From Ascidiimonas aurantiaca (GTDB lineage: Bacteria > Bacteroidota > Bacteroidia > Flavobacteriales > Flavobacteriaceae), in contig NZ_JBBEWR010000001.1 in assembly GCF_037646345.1 (NCBI RefSeq), positions 434,001-498,000 of the forward strand: DNA of 64,000 bases. The letters run 5' to 3'. Positions 17,875-27,336 of the stretch are shown here, in pieces. Each line of letters begins with the position of its first letter. The first letter of the stretch is position 1. The position numbers and the translations under genes were made by a program. The notes under the pieces were generated by a model that saw only the letters and a list, made by a program, of their open reading frames with translations, did not search any database and was not told the origin of the DNA.

Positions 17875-18774
17875 ATGTCAAAAGAATACGATGTAATTGT
17901 TTTAACAGATCGCCGTTATGTAAATCCTGCACAACCGGGGGCCTATGAAAAAAATATCCTGCTGGAAGACCAACTGGTAACCGATGCTTTAAAAAAACGG
18001 GGGCTCAAAGTGAAACGTCTTTCATGGGACGATCCTGCATTCGACTGGTCCTCTGCCGCATCAGTACTTTTTCGAACTACGTGGGATTATTTTGACCGTT
18101 TTGATGAATTTTCAAAATGGCTCGACCGCATTAGTACAGAGACCACTCTTTTTAATTCAGAAAAACTCATCCGCTGGAACCAGGATAAACACTATTTAAA
18201 CGACCTTTCAACCAAAGGTACCCATACCCCTGCTACCCTGTTTCTTAAAAAAGGAACACAGGGTGACCTTAGTGCCCATATTAAAAATACCGGTTGGTAT
18301 GATGCCATATTAAAGCCTTGTGTATCCGGTTCGGCAAGACATACCTATCGGGTTACTCCCGAGAATGTTCAAAGCTATGAAAAAGTATTTTCAGAGTTGA
18401 TCTCTCAGGAATCTATGATGTTGCAACCCTTTCAGAAAAACATAGTAGAACAGGGAGAGATGTCCCTTATGATCTTTAATGGGGAATATACCCATGCCGT
18501 ACTTAAAAAGGCCAAAAAAGGAGATTTTAGGGTGCAGGACGATTTTGGAGGTACTGTTGCTTTGTACAAAGCATCTCAAAAAGAAATAGCATTTGCCCTA
18601 ACGGCCGTTACACATTGCCCAGAACCACCTATGTATGCACGGGTAGATATATTTACCGATAACGAAGGAAGACTGGCCGTTTCAGAATTAGAGCTTATTG
18701 AACCGGAACTATGGTTCAGGCTTCATCCCGAAGCTGCACACAAAATGGCTGCTGCAATATATACAGCACTTTGA
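17875..18774 (+). CDS. ATP-grasp domain protein (RimK/glutathione synthetase-like)
   Basis: A 299-aa ATP-grasp enzyme of unknown substrate; such enzymes couple a carboxylate to an amine or thiol through an acyl-phosphate. Visible parts are an N-terminal Rossmann-like segment (VIVLTDRRYV...), the nucleotide-binding ILKPCVSGSARHTYRV and LQPFQKNIVEQGEMSLMIF segments, and the metal-binding end LAVSELELIEPELWF. It is close to proteins loosely annotated as glutathione synthase/RimK-like or cycloserine-synthesis-like. Its place directly after ggt invites a link to gamma-glutamyl or thiol peptide metabolism, but that is inference. It is convergent with the next gene with no gap. Confidence 0.82.
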   Translation: MSKEYDVIVLTDRRYVNPAQPGAYEKNILLEDQLVTDALKKRGLKVKRLSWDDPAFDWSSAASVLFRTTWDYFDRFDEFSKWLDRISTETTLFNSEKLIRWNQDKHYLNDLSTKGTHTPATLFLKKGTQGDLSAHIKNTGWYDAILKPCVSGSARHTYRVTPENVQSYEKVFSELISQESMMLQPFQKNIVEQGEMSLMIFNGEYTHAVLKKAKKGDFRVQDDFGGTVALYKASQKEIAFALTAVTHCPEPPMYARVDIFTDNEGRLAVSELELIEPELWFRLHPEAAHKMAAAIYTAL

Positions 18775-19299
18775 TCATTTGCTGCCTGTGCCTACAAAAA
18801 CATCCGATTTGTTTTTAAAAAGGACGTTGAAGCTGGTTAAACTTCCATAACTGCGGGTGATGTACTGCTGTAAATCGATCTTTTCCTGGTTGGTAAGGTT
18901 ACTTGAATTAATTTTTTGCTCCATTACCCTTAGCCGGTCCCGTACCATTATAATTTTATTAAAAAATGTGTCTATGGGGATCTCCTGGCTCTTAAGGTCG
19001 GTATTGGCGGGTTCCAGAATAAGTTTCCCGCCTTTAAATTTATCTGCAATGGGTACGATCTCACTCACATCGCTCCATTTTTTGAGTATCTGCCTGAGGC
19101 TTTTTTCAATTTCGTAAAAACTTACCGTATCTACTTCATTTTCTACCGCCTCAATAACCTCAAATTCGCTGTCTATATCAATAGTTTCCAGCCCGTTTTC
19201 CATAAAAGTGACCCAGTAATGAATAGAGGTTACATTGGTTACCACACCAGCTCCGTATTCCGGATGCTGTATTCGAGAGCCTATACCAAGTAGTTTCAT
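18775..19299 (-). CDS. Conserved protein with N-terminal Tudor/KOW-like module
   Basis: A 174-aa cytoplasmic protein I cannot assign to a named family. ATG 19299 gives MKLLGIGSRIQHPEYGAG; the frame extends further but without a better start. Residues 1-50 (GSRIQHPEYGAGVV...YWVTFMENG...IDSEFEVIE) resemble the small beta-barrel at the end of UvrD/PcrA (compare GTRISHTRFGKGEV in the pcrA gene of this window) and CarD-type modules. The remainder is helical and charged (EKSLRQILKKW, VRDRLRVMEQKI). A nucleic-acid or RNA polymerase contact is possible but unproved. Confidence 0.72.
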   Translation of the reverse strand: MKLLGIGSRIQHPEYGAGVVTNVTSIHYWVTFMENGLETIDIDSEFEVIEAVENEVDTVSFYEIEKSLRQILKKWSDVSEIVPIADKFKGGKLILEPANTDLKSQEIPIDTFFNKIIMVRDRLRVMEQKINSSNLTNQEKIDLQQYITRSYGSLTSFNVLFKNKSDVFVGTGSK

Positions 19300-19621
19300 A
19301 TATAGTTTCTGTTTTTGGAAGCTAAAAATACTATTTTTACAAAACAACGCATAGTGTACCGTGTGAAAAAGTAAAATTCCTGTAATCCTATTTTCCCTGA
19401 AAATAAAAACGTGTTCCCGCTGTAAATTTTGTATGTAGCCAAACCTTTGTATTTCTTTTTATTGACAGGTAGCCGTTATGTTAGAGTGTATCCATTTTTT
19501 GATGTACTCACAAAAAATATTTAAAAGAAAAATATAGATACTAAAAAGATATATTAACAAATTATACAACATTTTGACCAAAAACCTGGAAATCCACTAA
19601 CGTAAAAAAAGATCAAACTAA
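19300..19621. other. Intergenic region of 322 bp
   Basis: AT-rich divergent spacer between the Tudor-like gene and the barrel gene at 19622. I see no RNA gene, terminator or repeat here. A TATTTTTA resembling a -7 box lies on the minus strand near 19332, and no convincing plus-strand promoter is visible. Confidence 0.6.
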
Positions 19622-20185
19622 ATGAGAAAAACGTTCATTACCTTAATCATTTGCTCACTCACTTTTATAACCAAAGCTCAAAACGTAAGTGTAGAAAATT
19701 CAATTTTTGGGATCCAGACAGGATTTTTAGGGATCTGGATTCACAATGAATTAAAACTATCCAATCAATTTGCTTTAAGAACGGAATTAGGACTTGATAC
19801 CGGAATTTTTGGAAGTGATGTCAATGACATTAACGGGTATTTATTAGTACCCGCTATAACCGCCGAACCAAGATGGTATTACAATCTGAATAAAAGACAA
19901 AAGAGATCAAAAAGAGTTGATGGAAATAGCGGAAACTTCATATCCATAAAAACTACGTATCACCCAGACTGGTTTGTGATCTCTAATGAGAATAATATAA
20001 ATTTTATAAGTGACATTTCAATTATCCCCACCTGGGGGATACGAAGAAATATAGGCAATCATTTTAATTATGAAACGGGTTTTGGAATTGGGTATGTTCA
20101 CTACTTTGAAGAAAATAATGTGATACTATGGGATCAAAATGAAGTTACCGTGAATTTGCATTTGCGAATTGGGTATAGGTTTTAG
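19622..20185 (+). CDS. Outer-membrane beta-barrel protein, unassigned
   Basis: A 187-aa exported protein. Residues 1-19 form a signal peptide ending TKAQ. The mature sequence has alternating strands (GIQTGFLGIWIHNELKL, ALRTELGLDTGIFG, FNYETGFGIGYVHYF) and ends in HLRIGYRF, with the terminal Phe expected of a barrel. A basic stretch KRQKRSKRVDG near residues 96-106 is probably a loop. The closest general description is a porin-family/OmpW-like small barrel, but I do not recognise a specific family. It is flanked on both sides by poorly coding DNA. Confidence 0.72.
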   Translation: MRKTFITLIICSLTFITKAQNVSVENSIFGIQTGFLGIWIHNELKLSNQFALRTELGLDTGIFGSDVNDINGYLLVPAITAEPRWYYNLNKRQKRSKRVDGNSGNFISIKTTYHPDWFVISNENNINFISDISIIPTWGIRRNIGNHFNYETGFGIGYVHYFEENNVILWDQNEVTVNLHLRIGYRF

Positions 20186-20615
20186 AAATAAAAACGAAAT
20201 ACGTCATACCCTTTTTAGGAGCATTTGTCAATAGCAATTTGGCCACAAACAAGTAAACGCAGTTGCAATTATCAATGATGTTGAAAGAGAGATCAAAACA
20301 GAATTTCTTGATGCTTTGAGAGCCTAAAGTGCAGATTATATATTGTGAACTCAACGAGATACTGAAGAAAGTAGAGAATTGCTTTCCGCATAAATATTTC
20401 TTACAGCAATGAACTAAGCTAAAATCTAAATATTGTTTAGCTTATTTACTGCATGTTTTAGACCATATAACAAACCCGATCATTCATAATACTTTTATTA
20501 CCGCACTCAGGTATATTAAGGGCACCGCATACACCTCCCTTATTCTGTTAAAATTCAACCTAAAGGAAATTTCTTTTTATAGCGCAAAACCGTACTTTTG
20601 TGGTTTTGTGCATAT
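20186..20615. other. 430-bp gap with a possible decayed gene
   Basis: No intact gene is visible. Two short plus-strand stretches read like protein. Around 20237-20326 one frame gives about 29 residues including NAVAIINDVEREIKTEFLD before a stop. Around 20332-20412 another frame gives ELNEILKKVENCFPHKYFLQQ before a stop. Different frames with nearby stops suggest a gene remnant broken by frameshifts, but I cannot name the family. The last 25 bp contain TACTTTTG (20593-20600), a likely uvrA -7 box. Confidence 0.35.
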
Positions 20616-23447
20616 ATGAGCAATTACGAAGAAACCATTGAAGTAAAAGGCGCCAGAGTACACAACCTCAAAAACATTGATGTATCCATACCCCGCGAAA
20701 AACTGGTAGTGATTACGGGCCTTTCCGGCAGTGGGAAATCGTCCCTGGCTTTTGATACTATTTATGCCGAGGGGCAACGGCGCTATATAGAAACATTTTC
20801 AGCCTATGCCCGGCAGTTCCTCGGCGGACTGGAACGCCCCGATGTGGACAAAATAGACGGGCTCTCCCCGGTAATTGCCATAGAACAAAAAACAACTTCC
20901 AAATCCCCGCGCTCTACCGTAGGCACCATTACCGAAGTATATGATTTTTTAAGGCTTTTATTTGCAAGAGCTGCCGATGCATATAGCTATGAAACCGGAG
21001 ATAAAATGGTAAGCTATAGCGATGAGCAGATCCTGCAACTCATTATAAATGATTTTAAGGGAAAAAAGATCAATATCCTTGCTCCCGTGATCCGGTCCCG
21101 AAAAGGGCATTACCGCGAGCTTTTTGAACATATTTCCAAACAGGGTTTTGTAAAAGTACGGGTTGATGGTGAGTTGTTAGAACTTACCAAAGGGATGAAA
21201 GTGGACCGCTATAAAACCCATGATATAGAAATTGTGATTGACCGGTTGGCTATTACCGATACTACCGGAGACGATAAACGGCTCATGCAGTCTATCACTA
21301 CCGCTATGTATCACGGGGACGATGTGCTTATGGTGCTTGATCAGGACAGTGGAGAGGTGCGGTATTTTAGCAGGAGCCTTATGTGCCCTACTTCCGGGAT
21401 CTCATATCCCAATCCCGAACCCAATACATTCTCCTTTAATTCTCCTAAGGGAATGTGTCCCGAGTGTAGCGGACTCGGTATTGTACACGAAGTAAATCTC
21501 AATAAAGTAATTCCCGACCCTTCCATATCCATCAAAAACGGTGGCATCGTACCCCTGGGCGAATACAAAAAGTCATGGGCATTCAAACAAATAGAAGTAA
21601 TAGGCGAACGCTATGGGTTTAGCCTTACAGATCCTGTAAAAAAGATCTCCGAAGAGGCCCTGCATATCATTTTACACGGAGGTGATGAAAAATTTTCAGT
21701 GCCTTCAAAAACACTGGGCGTTACCCGGGATTATAAAATAGAATTTGAAGGCATCGTTAAATTCATTAAAAGTCAGTTTGACGAAAGCACATCCACCAGT
21801 ATAAAACGCTGGGCAAAAGGCTTTATGGACAAAAATCCGTGTCACCATTGCCAGGGATCCAGGCTTAGAAAAGAATCGCTTTATTTCAAAGTTCATGACA
21901 AAAACATAGCCGAATTATCAAACATGGATATTGCCGATCTGGTTGTCTGGTTTCAGGCGCTTCCTGAGAAACTATCAGAAAAGCAGTTCCGCATTGCCGA
22001 AGAGATCCTGAAAGAGATCAATGCCAGGCTCGGTTTTATGCTGGATGTGGGGCTGGATTATCTGTCGTTAGGACGCAGTTCCAAATCACTTTCCGGCGGT
22101 GAGGCACAACGCATACGGCTGGCTACACAAATAGGTTCACAACTGGTGGGCGTACTTTATATTCTGGATGAACCCAGTATAGGGCTACATCAGCGCGACA
22201 ATGAGCGGCTTATACAATCGCTGGCTTCCCTGCGGGACATTGGTAACTCAGTGATCGTGGTAGAACACGATAAAGACATGATAGAAAAGGCCGATTATGT
22301 AATTGATATTGGCCCCAGAGCAGGAAAACACGGTGGGGAGATCATATCTGAAGGAACACCCGATCAGGTGAAAAAACTGCATACACTTACAGCGGCTTAC
22401 CTTAATGGCAGTAAAAAGATACCGATACCGGAAAAACGCAGAAAAGGGAATGGAAAAAACATGATCCTAAAAGGGTGTACCGGCAATAACCTTAAAAACA
22501 TAAACGTAACTTTTCCCTTAGGGAAAATGATAGGCGTTACCGGAGTGTCCGGCAGTGGTAAATCTACCCTTATCAATGAGACCCTCTACCCTATTCTCAA
22601 TGCTCATTTTTTCAATGCCGTTAAGCGTCCCATGCCTTACAAAAGCATTAGCGGACTCAAGCATGTTGACAAGGTGATCGATATTAATCAGTCTCCTATT
22701 GGCCGTACCCCCAGGTCCAATCCTGCCACTTATACAGGTGTTTTTAGCGAAATACGATCGCTCTTTACACAAACCCCCGAAGCCATGATACGGGGCTATA
22801 AACCGGGAAGATTCAGTTTTAATGTAAAAGGTGGCCGATGTGAAACCTGTGAAGGGGCCGGGCTTCGCCTAATTGAAATGAACTTTTTACCCGATGTATA
22901 TGTAGAATGTGAAACCTGCCAGGGAAAACGGTTTAACCGGGAAACCCTCGAGATACGCTACAAAGGGAAATCCATTGCAGATGTATTGAGCATGACCATT
23001 AACGAAGCCGTCACCTTTTTTGAGCATATACCCAAAATATACCGAAAATTAAAGACTATTCAGGACGTAGGTCTGGGATATATTTCACTTGGGCAGCAAA
23101 GTACCACCCTCTCCGGAGGGGAGGCCCAGCGCATTAAACTGGCAACCGAATTATCCAAAAAAGATACCGGTAATACTTTCTATATCTTAGATGAGCCTAC
23201 CACCGGTCTTCACTTTGAAGATATCAGAGTACTTATGGAAGTATTGAACCGACTGGTAGATAAAGGCAATACCGTATTGATCATAGAACACAACCTCGAT
23301 GTGATAAAAATGGCAGATCATATCATTGATATTGGCTTTGAAGGCGGTAAGGGAGGCGGACAGGTCATAACTACCGGAACACCGGAACAGGTAGCCAGAC
23401 ATACAGAAAGTTATACAGCCCATTTTCTTAAAAAAGAATTACATTAG
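20616..23447 (+). CDS. uvrA: Excinuclease ABC subunit UvrA
   Basis: Damage-recognition ATPase of nucleotide-excision repair that loads UvrB at lesions. The 943-aa product has both ABC modules: Walker A GLSGSGKSS near residue 31 and GVSGSGKST near residue 645, each with a LSGGEAQRI signature. The zinc-binding CxxC pairs are complete: CPECSGLG, CHHCQGSR, and CETCEGAG...CETCQGKR. The ATG at 20616 gives MSNYEETIEVKGARVHNLKN; an upstream GTG at 20598 is less likely because it overlaps the -7 box TACTTTTG. The LOG-family gene follows after 30 bp on the same strand. Confidence 0.97.
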   Translation: MSNYEETIEVKGARVHNLKNIDVSIPREKLVVITGLSGSGKSSLAFDTIYAEGQRRYIETFSAYARQFLGGLERPDVDKIDGLSPVIAIEQKTTSKSPRSTVGTITEVYDFLRLLFARAADAYSYETGDKMVSYSDEQILQLIINDFKGKKINILAPVIRSRKGHYRELFEHISKQGFVKVRVDGELLELTKGMKVDRYKTHDIEIVIDRLAITDTTGDDKRLMQSITTAMYHGDDVLMVLDQDSGEVRYFSRSLMCPTSGISYPNPEPNTFSFNSPKGMCPECSGLGIVHEVNLNKVIPDPSISIKNGGIVPLGEYKKSWAFKQIEVIGERYGFSLTDPVKKISEEALHIILHGGDEKFSVPSKTLGVTRDYKIEFEGIVKFIKSQFDESTSTSIKRWAKGFMDKNPCHHCQGSRLRKESLYFKVHDKNIAELSNMDIADLVVWFQALPEKLSEKQFRIAEEILKEINARLGFMLDVGLDYLSLGRSSKSLSGGEAQRIRLATQIGSQLVGVLYILDEPSIGLHQRDNERLIQSLASLRDIGNSVIVVEHDKDMIEKADYVIDIGPRAGKHGGEIISEGTPDQVKKLHTLTAAYLNGSKKIPIPEKRRKGNGKNMILKGCTGNNLKNINVTFPLGKMIGVTGVSGSGKSTLINETLYPILNAHFFNAVKRPMPYKSISGLKHVDKVIDINQSPIGRTPRSNPATYTGVFSEIRSLFTQTPEAMIRGYKPGRFSFNVKGGRCETCEGAGLRLIEMNFLPDVYVECETCQGKRFNRETLEIRYKGKSIADVLSMTINEAVTFFEHIPKIYRKLKTIQDVGLGYISLGQQSTTLSGGEAQRIKLATELSKKDTGNTFYILDEPTTGLHFEDIRVLMEVLNRLVDKGNTVLIIEHNLDVIKMADHIIDIGFEGGKGGGQVITTGTPEQVARHTESYTAHFLKKELH

Positions 23448-23477
23448 CAAAAACCTTTTATTAATTTCATACGGCAA

Positions 23478-24167
23478 ATGAGAAAAGAACAGCATTCAAA
23501 AGGGTGGAATGAAATTAAGACCAATGATTCCTGGGCCATTTTCAAGATCATGGGAGAATTTGTGAACGGATTTGAGAAAATGAGCCGTATTGGTCCCTGT
23601 GTTTCTATTTTTGGCTCTGCCCGTACCCGTCCCGGAGACCTTTATTACGACCTGGCCGAAAGAGTTGCCAAACGAATTGTAGAAGCCGGCTACGGTATTA
23701 TAACAGGCGGCGGCCCGGGGGTCATGGAAGCAGGGAACAAGGGAGCCCACCTCGGTGGAGGTACCTCTGTAGGGTTAAATATTGACCTGCCTTTTGAACA
23801 ACACGACAACCCCTATATTGACAGCGATAAAAACCTCAATTTCGATTACTTTTTTGTTCGAAAAGTAATGTTTGTGAAATACTCACAGGGGTTTGTGGTA
23901 ATGCCAGGAGGTTTTGGTACTTTAGATGAGCTTTTTGAAGCTATTACACTTATTCAAACCAAAAAAATAGGAAAGTTTCCCATTATATTAGTGGGAACTG
24001 ATTTCTGGGGAGGTCTTTTTGACTGGGTAAAAAAAGTCTTACTCGATAAATACCAAAACATAAGCGCTGCCGATATGGAACTTTTCAGAATTGTCGATAC
24101 CGAAGAAGAGGTGATCGAGATACTTGACAGTTTCTACAAAAAATACAACCTCAGTCCTAATTTTTAA
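23478..24167 (+). CDS. LOG-family protein (TIGR00730), nucleotide 5'-monophosphate phosphoribohydrolase-like
   Basis: A 229-aa Rossmann-like protein of the lysine-decarboxylase-like/LOG family. Members cleave the ribosyl bond of nucleoside monophosphates, including cytokinin precursors. Both diagnostic motifs are present: GGGPGVMEAGNKGA near residues 75-88 and PGGFGTLDELFEA near residues 143-155. The older name 'lysine decarboxylase' is wrong for this fold. It is 30 bp after uvrA and probably co-transcribed. Its physiological substrate in bacteria of this kind is uncertain. Confidence 0.88.
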   Translation: MRKEQHSKGWNEIKTNDSWAIFKIMGEFVNGFEKMSRIGPCVSIFGSARTRPGDLYYDLAERVAKRIVEAGYGIITGGGPGVMEAGNKGAHLGGGTSVGLNIDLPFEQHDNPYIDSDKNLNFDYFFVRKVMFVKYSQGFVVMPGGFGTLDELFEAITLIQTKKIGKFPIILVGTDFWGGLFDWVKKVLLDKYQNISAADMELFRIVDTEEEVIEILDSFYKKYNLSPNF

Positions 24168-24317
24168 CATATATTAAACTGGAAAGAATCAGTAACATGA
24201 TTATATTCAACGCGTGAAACAGCTATGATTTTTCTTACAGTGAAAATGCACTTATGAAATACACCCCGACAATATTTTTGCAATGATGAATTTCCCGATA
24301 AATTATGGTGTAAAGCA

Positions 24318-27143
24318 GTGATTCGTGCCCTTATTACATATGGACGTATGTTGTGTATCCTGCTTTTTGCCGGGAGTGTTATGGCACAAAACCGTAGTAC
24401 CATTACCGCTACCCTCCACGATGAAGAAGGAATTATCAATATTCAACAAGAAATCATTTTTTACAACCAGACAGGGCAGACTTTATACACGCTTTATCTT
24501 TCAGACTGGAACAATGCCTATTCAGACAAACAAACAGCATTAGCCAAAAGATTTGCCGAAGAATTTAACAGGAGCCTTCACCTTGCCAAAGATGAACAAC
24601 GGGGCTATACCAAGATCATCTCTATTACAGATAATGACTATAAATTTCTGGAATGGCGGCGCTTTGAAGAAGGGGACCTTCTGAGAATACCGCTTAATAC
24701 GCCCGTAAAGCCCGGTGAAAACTACCGTTTGCGGCTCTCTTATACCATAAAGCTCCCCAGTAGTAATTTTACCAAATACGGTATTACAGGGGCGGGTGAG
24801 TTTCGATTGCGATACTGGTACCTGTCACCTGCCGTACATCTTGAAGACGGCTGGAAATTGTACAGCGATATGGACCTTAGCGATCTGTACACCTATAATT
24901 CCGAATACGATATCACGTTTAACTATCCCGAGAACTATACCCTTACCACAGATCTTGACATTGTTCAGGAAAACCGCTTTCAGGGGTTTAAACAGATCCT
25001 GTTGCATGGAAAAAACCGCACCGACGTGCGGCTGTATCTCGAAAAGATACGAAGCTTTTCAAATTATCAAAACGACCATTTAACACTTATTACCAACCTG
25101 CAGTCCAGAAACCTTAACGATATTCAAAAAGCCGTTTCAATTGACAAAGTAGTTAATTTTATTGCAGAAAACCTGGGGACGTATCCTCATAATAGCCTTA
25201 TTGTAAGCGAAACCGAATACAAGAAAAATCCGCTGTACGGTTTAAACCAGTTGCCTTCTTTTATAAGACCCTTTCCTGAAGAGTTTCAATATGAACTCAA
25301 AGTACTTAAAACTACCCTTAACAACTGGTTGGAGAATACCATTTATGTGGACCCCCGGGGAGAAAGATGGGTGCTTGATGCCATTCAGACCTATTTCATG
25401 ATCAAATATGTAGATGAATTTTATCCCGATATGAAACTTTTGGGAAAAGTATCCAATTTCTTTCTTATCAAAAGGTTTCAACTGGCAAAAATGGATTTTA
25501 ATGATCAATATCCATTTCTTTTTATGCTTATGCAGCGTAAAAATCTGGATCAGGCGCTGGCTACTCCCAAAGATTCATTAATCAAATTCAATGAAAAAAT
25601 TGCCAATAAATACAAGGCCGGCCTGGGCATGGTATATCTTAATGATTATATGGAAACCGAATATGTGGAACCCAGAATAAAAAAATTCTACAGAGAACAA
25701 CAGTTAAAAGATATAAATGCTTCTATATTCAAGAAATACCTTCGTGAAGACAATCCCAAAGAAATAGACTGGTTTTTTGATGATTATGTAGGCACCCGAA
25801 AAAAGATAGATTTCAAGATTAAAAACATAGAAAAAAGCGCTAATGATTCACTATTGGTTACCATTCGAAATAAACGAGGCACCAATGTGCCGGTTTCCCT
25901 GTATGGCATACGTAACGATAGCGTAGTTTCCAAATACTGGGTAAATAATATCAAAACAGAAAAAACCTTTCGTATTGCCAGAGACAGTGCCGATAAACTG
26001 GTGTTGAATTATAACAAAGTCATCCCGGAATTTAACCAGCGTAATAACTGGAAATCTGTGGAAGGTTCTTTTTTTGGTAACAAAAAATTAGACTTTAAGC
26101 TGCTCAAAGATGCCGAAAACCCATTTACCAATCAGATTTTCTATGTACCGGTTTTTACCTTTAATGTATATGATGAGCTAGTAGCCGGTATGCGGGTACA
26201 CAGCAAAACACTTCTGGATCGCCCTTTTATTTATGATTTGCAGCCCTCATGGTCCACTGGAGAACAAACCATTGTAGGTTCAGGGGTATTTGCCTTCCGC
26301 AATTATGTGGACCGTAAAAATATGTATCTTGTGAATTATTCCCTGAGGGGTTCTACCTTTCATTTTGCGCCCGGTTCCCGCTTTATGACCATAACCCCCT
26401 CCGTTACCTTTGGTTTTAGAAATCCCGATTTTATTTCGAATGAAAGAGAGTTTCTCACCTTCAGGTATGTAAACGTATTAAGAAGCCGGTCCACAGATGT
26501 GGAAACCGATCCTGATTACAGTATTTTCAATGCCCGCTATACCTATTCTGATAACGGGATCGTAGATTACCTCTCCTGGTTTGCCGATTTCCAATTGGCG
26601 CGAAACTTTTCCAAAATCGGTTTTAATGTAGAATACAGAAAGCTCTATACCAGCAATCGCCAGCTTAACCTGCGATTATTTGCCGGTAAGTTTATTTTTA
26701 ATAATACCAATTCCGATTTTTTTAGTTTTGCGCTTGACCGCCCTACCGATTATCTTTTTGACCTGGGGTATCTGGGCCGTTCAGAAGATACCGGTATCTT
26801 CAGTCAGCAGATCATCATTGCAGAAGGAGGTTTTAAGTCAAAACTCGAAGATCCGTTTTCAGATCGCTGGATGATCACTTCCAACGCCAGCTTCAATATT
26901 TGGCGGTGGATAGAGATCTATGGCGATGTTGGTTTTATAAAAGACAGTCGTCGCCCGGCCCGTTTTGTACATGATTCAGGGATTCGTTTAAACCTGGTAA
27001 CCGATTATTTTGAACTGTATTTCCCTATTCATTCCAGTAATGGCTGGGAAATTGGGCAGGAAAGGTACGATCAGCGAATACGCTTCCTCATTACCCTCAG
27101 TCCTCGCACGCTATTAGGGCTTTTTACCCGCAAATGGTTTTAA
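24318..27143 (+). CDS. M1-like (gluzincin) pseudo-peptidase fused to an outer-membrane barrel
   Basis: A 941-aa exported protein starting at GTG 24318; this start gives a positively charged signal peptide (MIRALITYGRMLCILLFAGSVMAQ) while the next ATG does not. Residues about 25-480 follow the layout of M1 aminopeptidases: an N-terminal beta domain, then a helical domain including the NEREFL-free stretch ERWVLDAIQTYFMIKYVDEF, where active enzymes have a Glu-x-x-x-Thr-Tyr segment. There is no HExxH anywhere in the protein, so zinc catalysis is not expected. Residues about 590-941 are rich in aromatic beta strands and end in FTRKWF, as in barrels. A TATTTTTG box lies at 24273-24280. Confidence 0.72.
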   Translation: MIRALITYGRMLCILLFAGSVMAQNRSTITATLHDEEGIINIQQEIIFYNQTGQTLYTLYLSDWNNAYSDKQTALAKRFAEEFNRSLHLAKDEQRGYTKIISITDNDYKFLEWRRFEEGDLLRIPLNTPVKPGENYRLRLSYTIKLPSSNFTKYGITGAGEFRLRYWYLSPAVHLEDGWKLYSDMDLSDLYTYNSEYDITFNYPENYTLTTDLDIVQENRFQGFKQILLHGKNRTDVRLYLEKIRSFSNYQNDHLTLITNLQSRNLNDIQKAVSIDKVVNFIAENLGTYPHNSLIVSETEYKKNPLYGLNQLPSFIRPFPEEFQYELKVLKTTLNNWLENTIYVDPRGERWVLDAIQTYFMIKYVDEFYPDMKLLGKVSNFFLIKRFQLAKMDFNDQYPFLFMLMQRKNLDQALATPKDSLIKFNEKIANKYKAGLGMVYLNDYMETEYVEPRIKKFYREQQLKDINASIFKKYLREDNPKEIDWFFDDYVGTRKKIDFKIKNIEKSANDSLLVTIRNKRGTNVPVSLYGIRNDSVVSKYWVNNIKTEKTFRIARDSADKLVLNYNKVIPEFNQRNNWKSVEGSFFGNKKLDFKLLKDAENPFTNQIFYVPVFTFNVYDELVAGMRVHSKTLLDRPFIYDLQPSWSTGEQTIVGSGVFAFRNYVDRKNMYLVNYSLRGSTFHFAPGSRFMTITPSVTFGFRNPDFISNEREFLTFRYVNVLRSRSTDVETDPDYSIFNARYTYSDNGIVDYLSWFADFQLARNFSKIGFNVEYRKLYTSNRQLNLRLFAGKFIFNNTNSDFFSFALDRPTDYLFDLGYLGRSEDTGIFSQQIIIAEGGFKSKLEDPFSDRWMITSNASFNIWRWIEIYGDVGFIKDSRRPARFVHDSGIRLNLVTDYFELYFPIHSSNGWEIGQERYDQRIRFLITLSPRTLLGLFTRKWF

Positions 27144-27284
27144 AAAGAACAACTTTTTCCCCTGTCTCGTTTTAGTTTATTAGGAATAATTCAACGAATT
27201 GGAGGTTTTTTTATGTAAAATAGATTTTTAACAAAAAAACGGATGGTTTGTTGTGAATCTCACATTCTTAAAACGCTTATCAGA

Positions 27285-27315
27285 TTGTGAAAACCGATTG
27301 TTTTCGCTATTTTTG
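27285..27315 (+). promoter_or_regulatory. Promoter of the E1 fusion gene
   Basis: TTG at 27285-27287, a 20-bp spacer and TATTTTTG at 27308-27315. The ATG follows at 27337, giving a short leader of roughly 15 nt. Confidence 0.65.
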
Positions 27316-27336
27316 CAACCATCTCAATTAAAAAAT

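Noticed and set aside
20145..20354. 69-codon minus-strand frame overlapping the barrel gene end
   Set aside because: No start context or domain; the plus-strand remnants explain the local composition better.
27144..27170. Terminator after the M1-like gene
   Set aside because: AAAAAG/CTTTTT is the only stem; too short and without GC pairs to be convincing.
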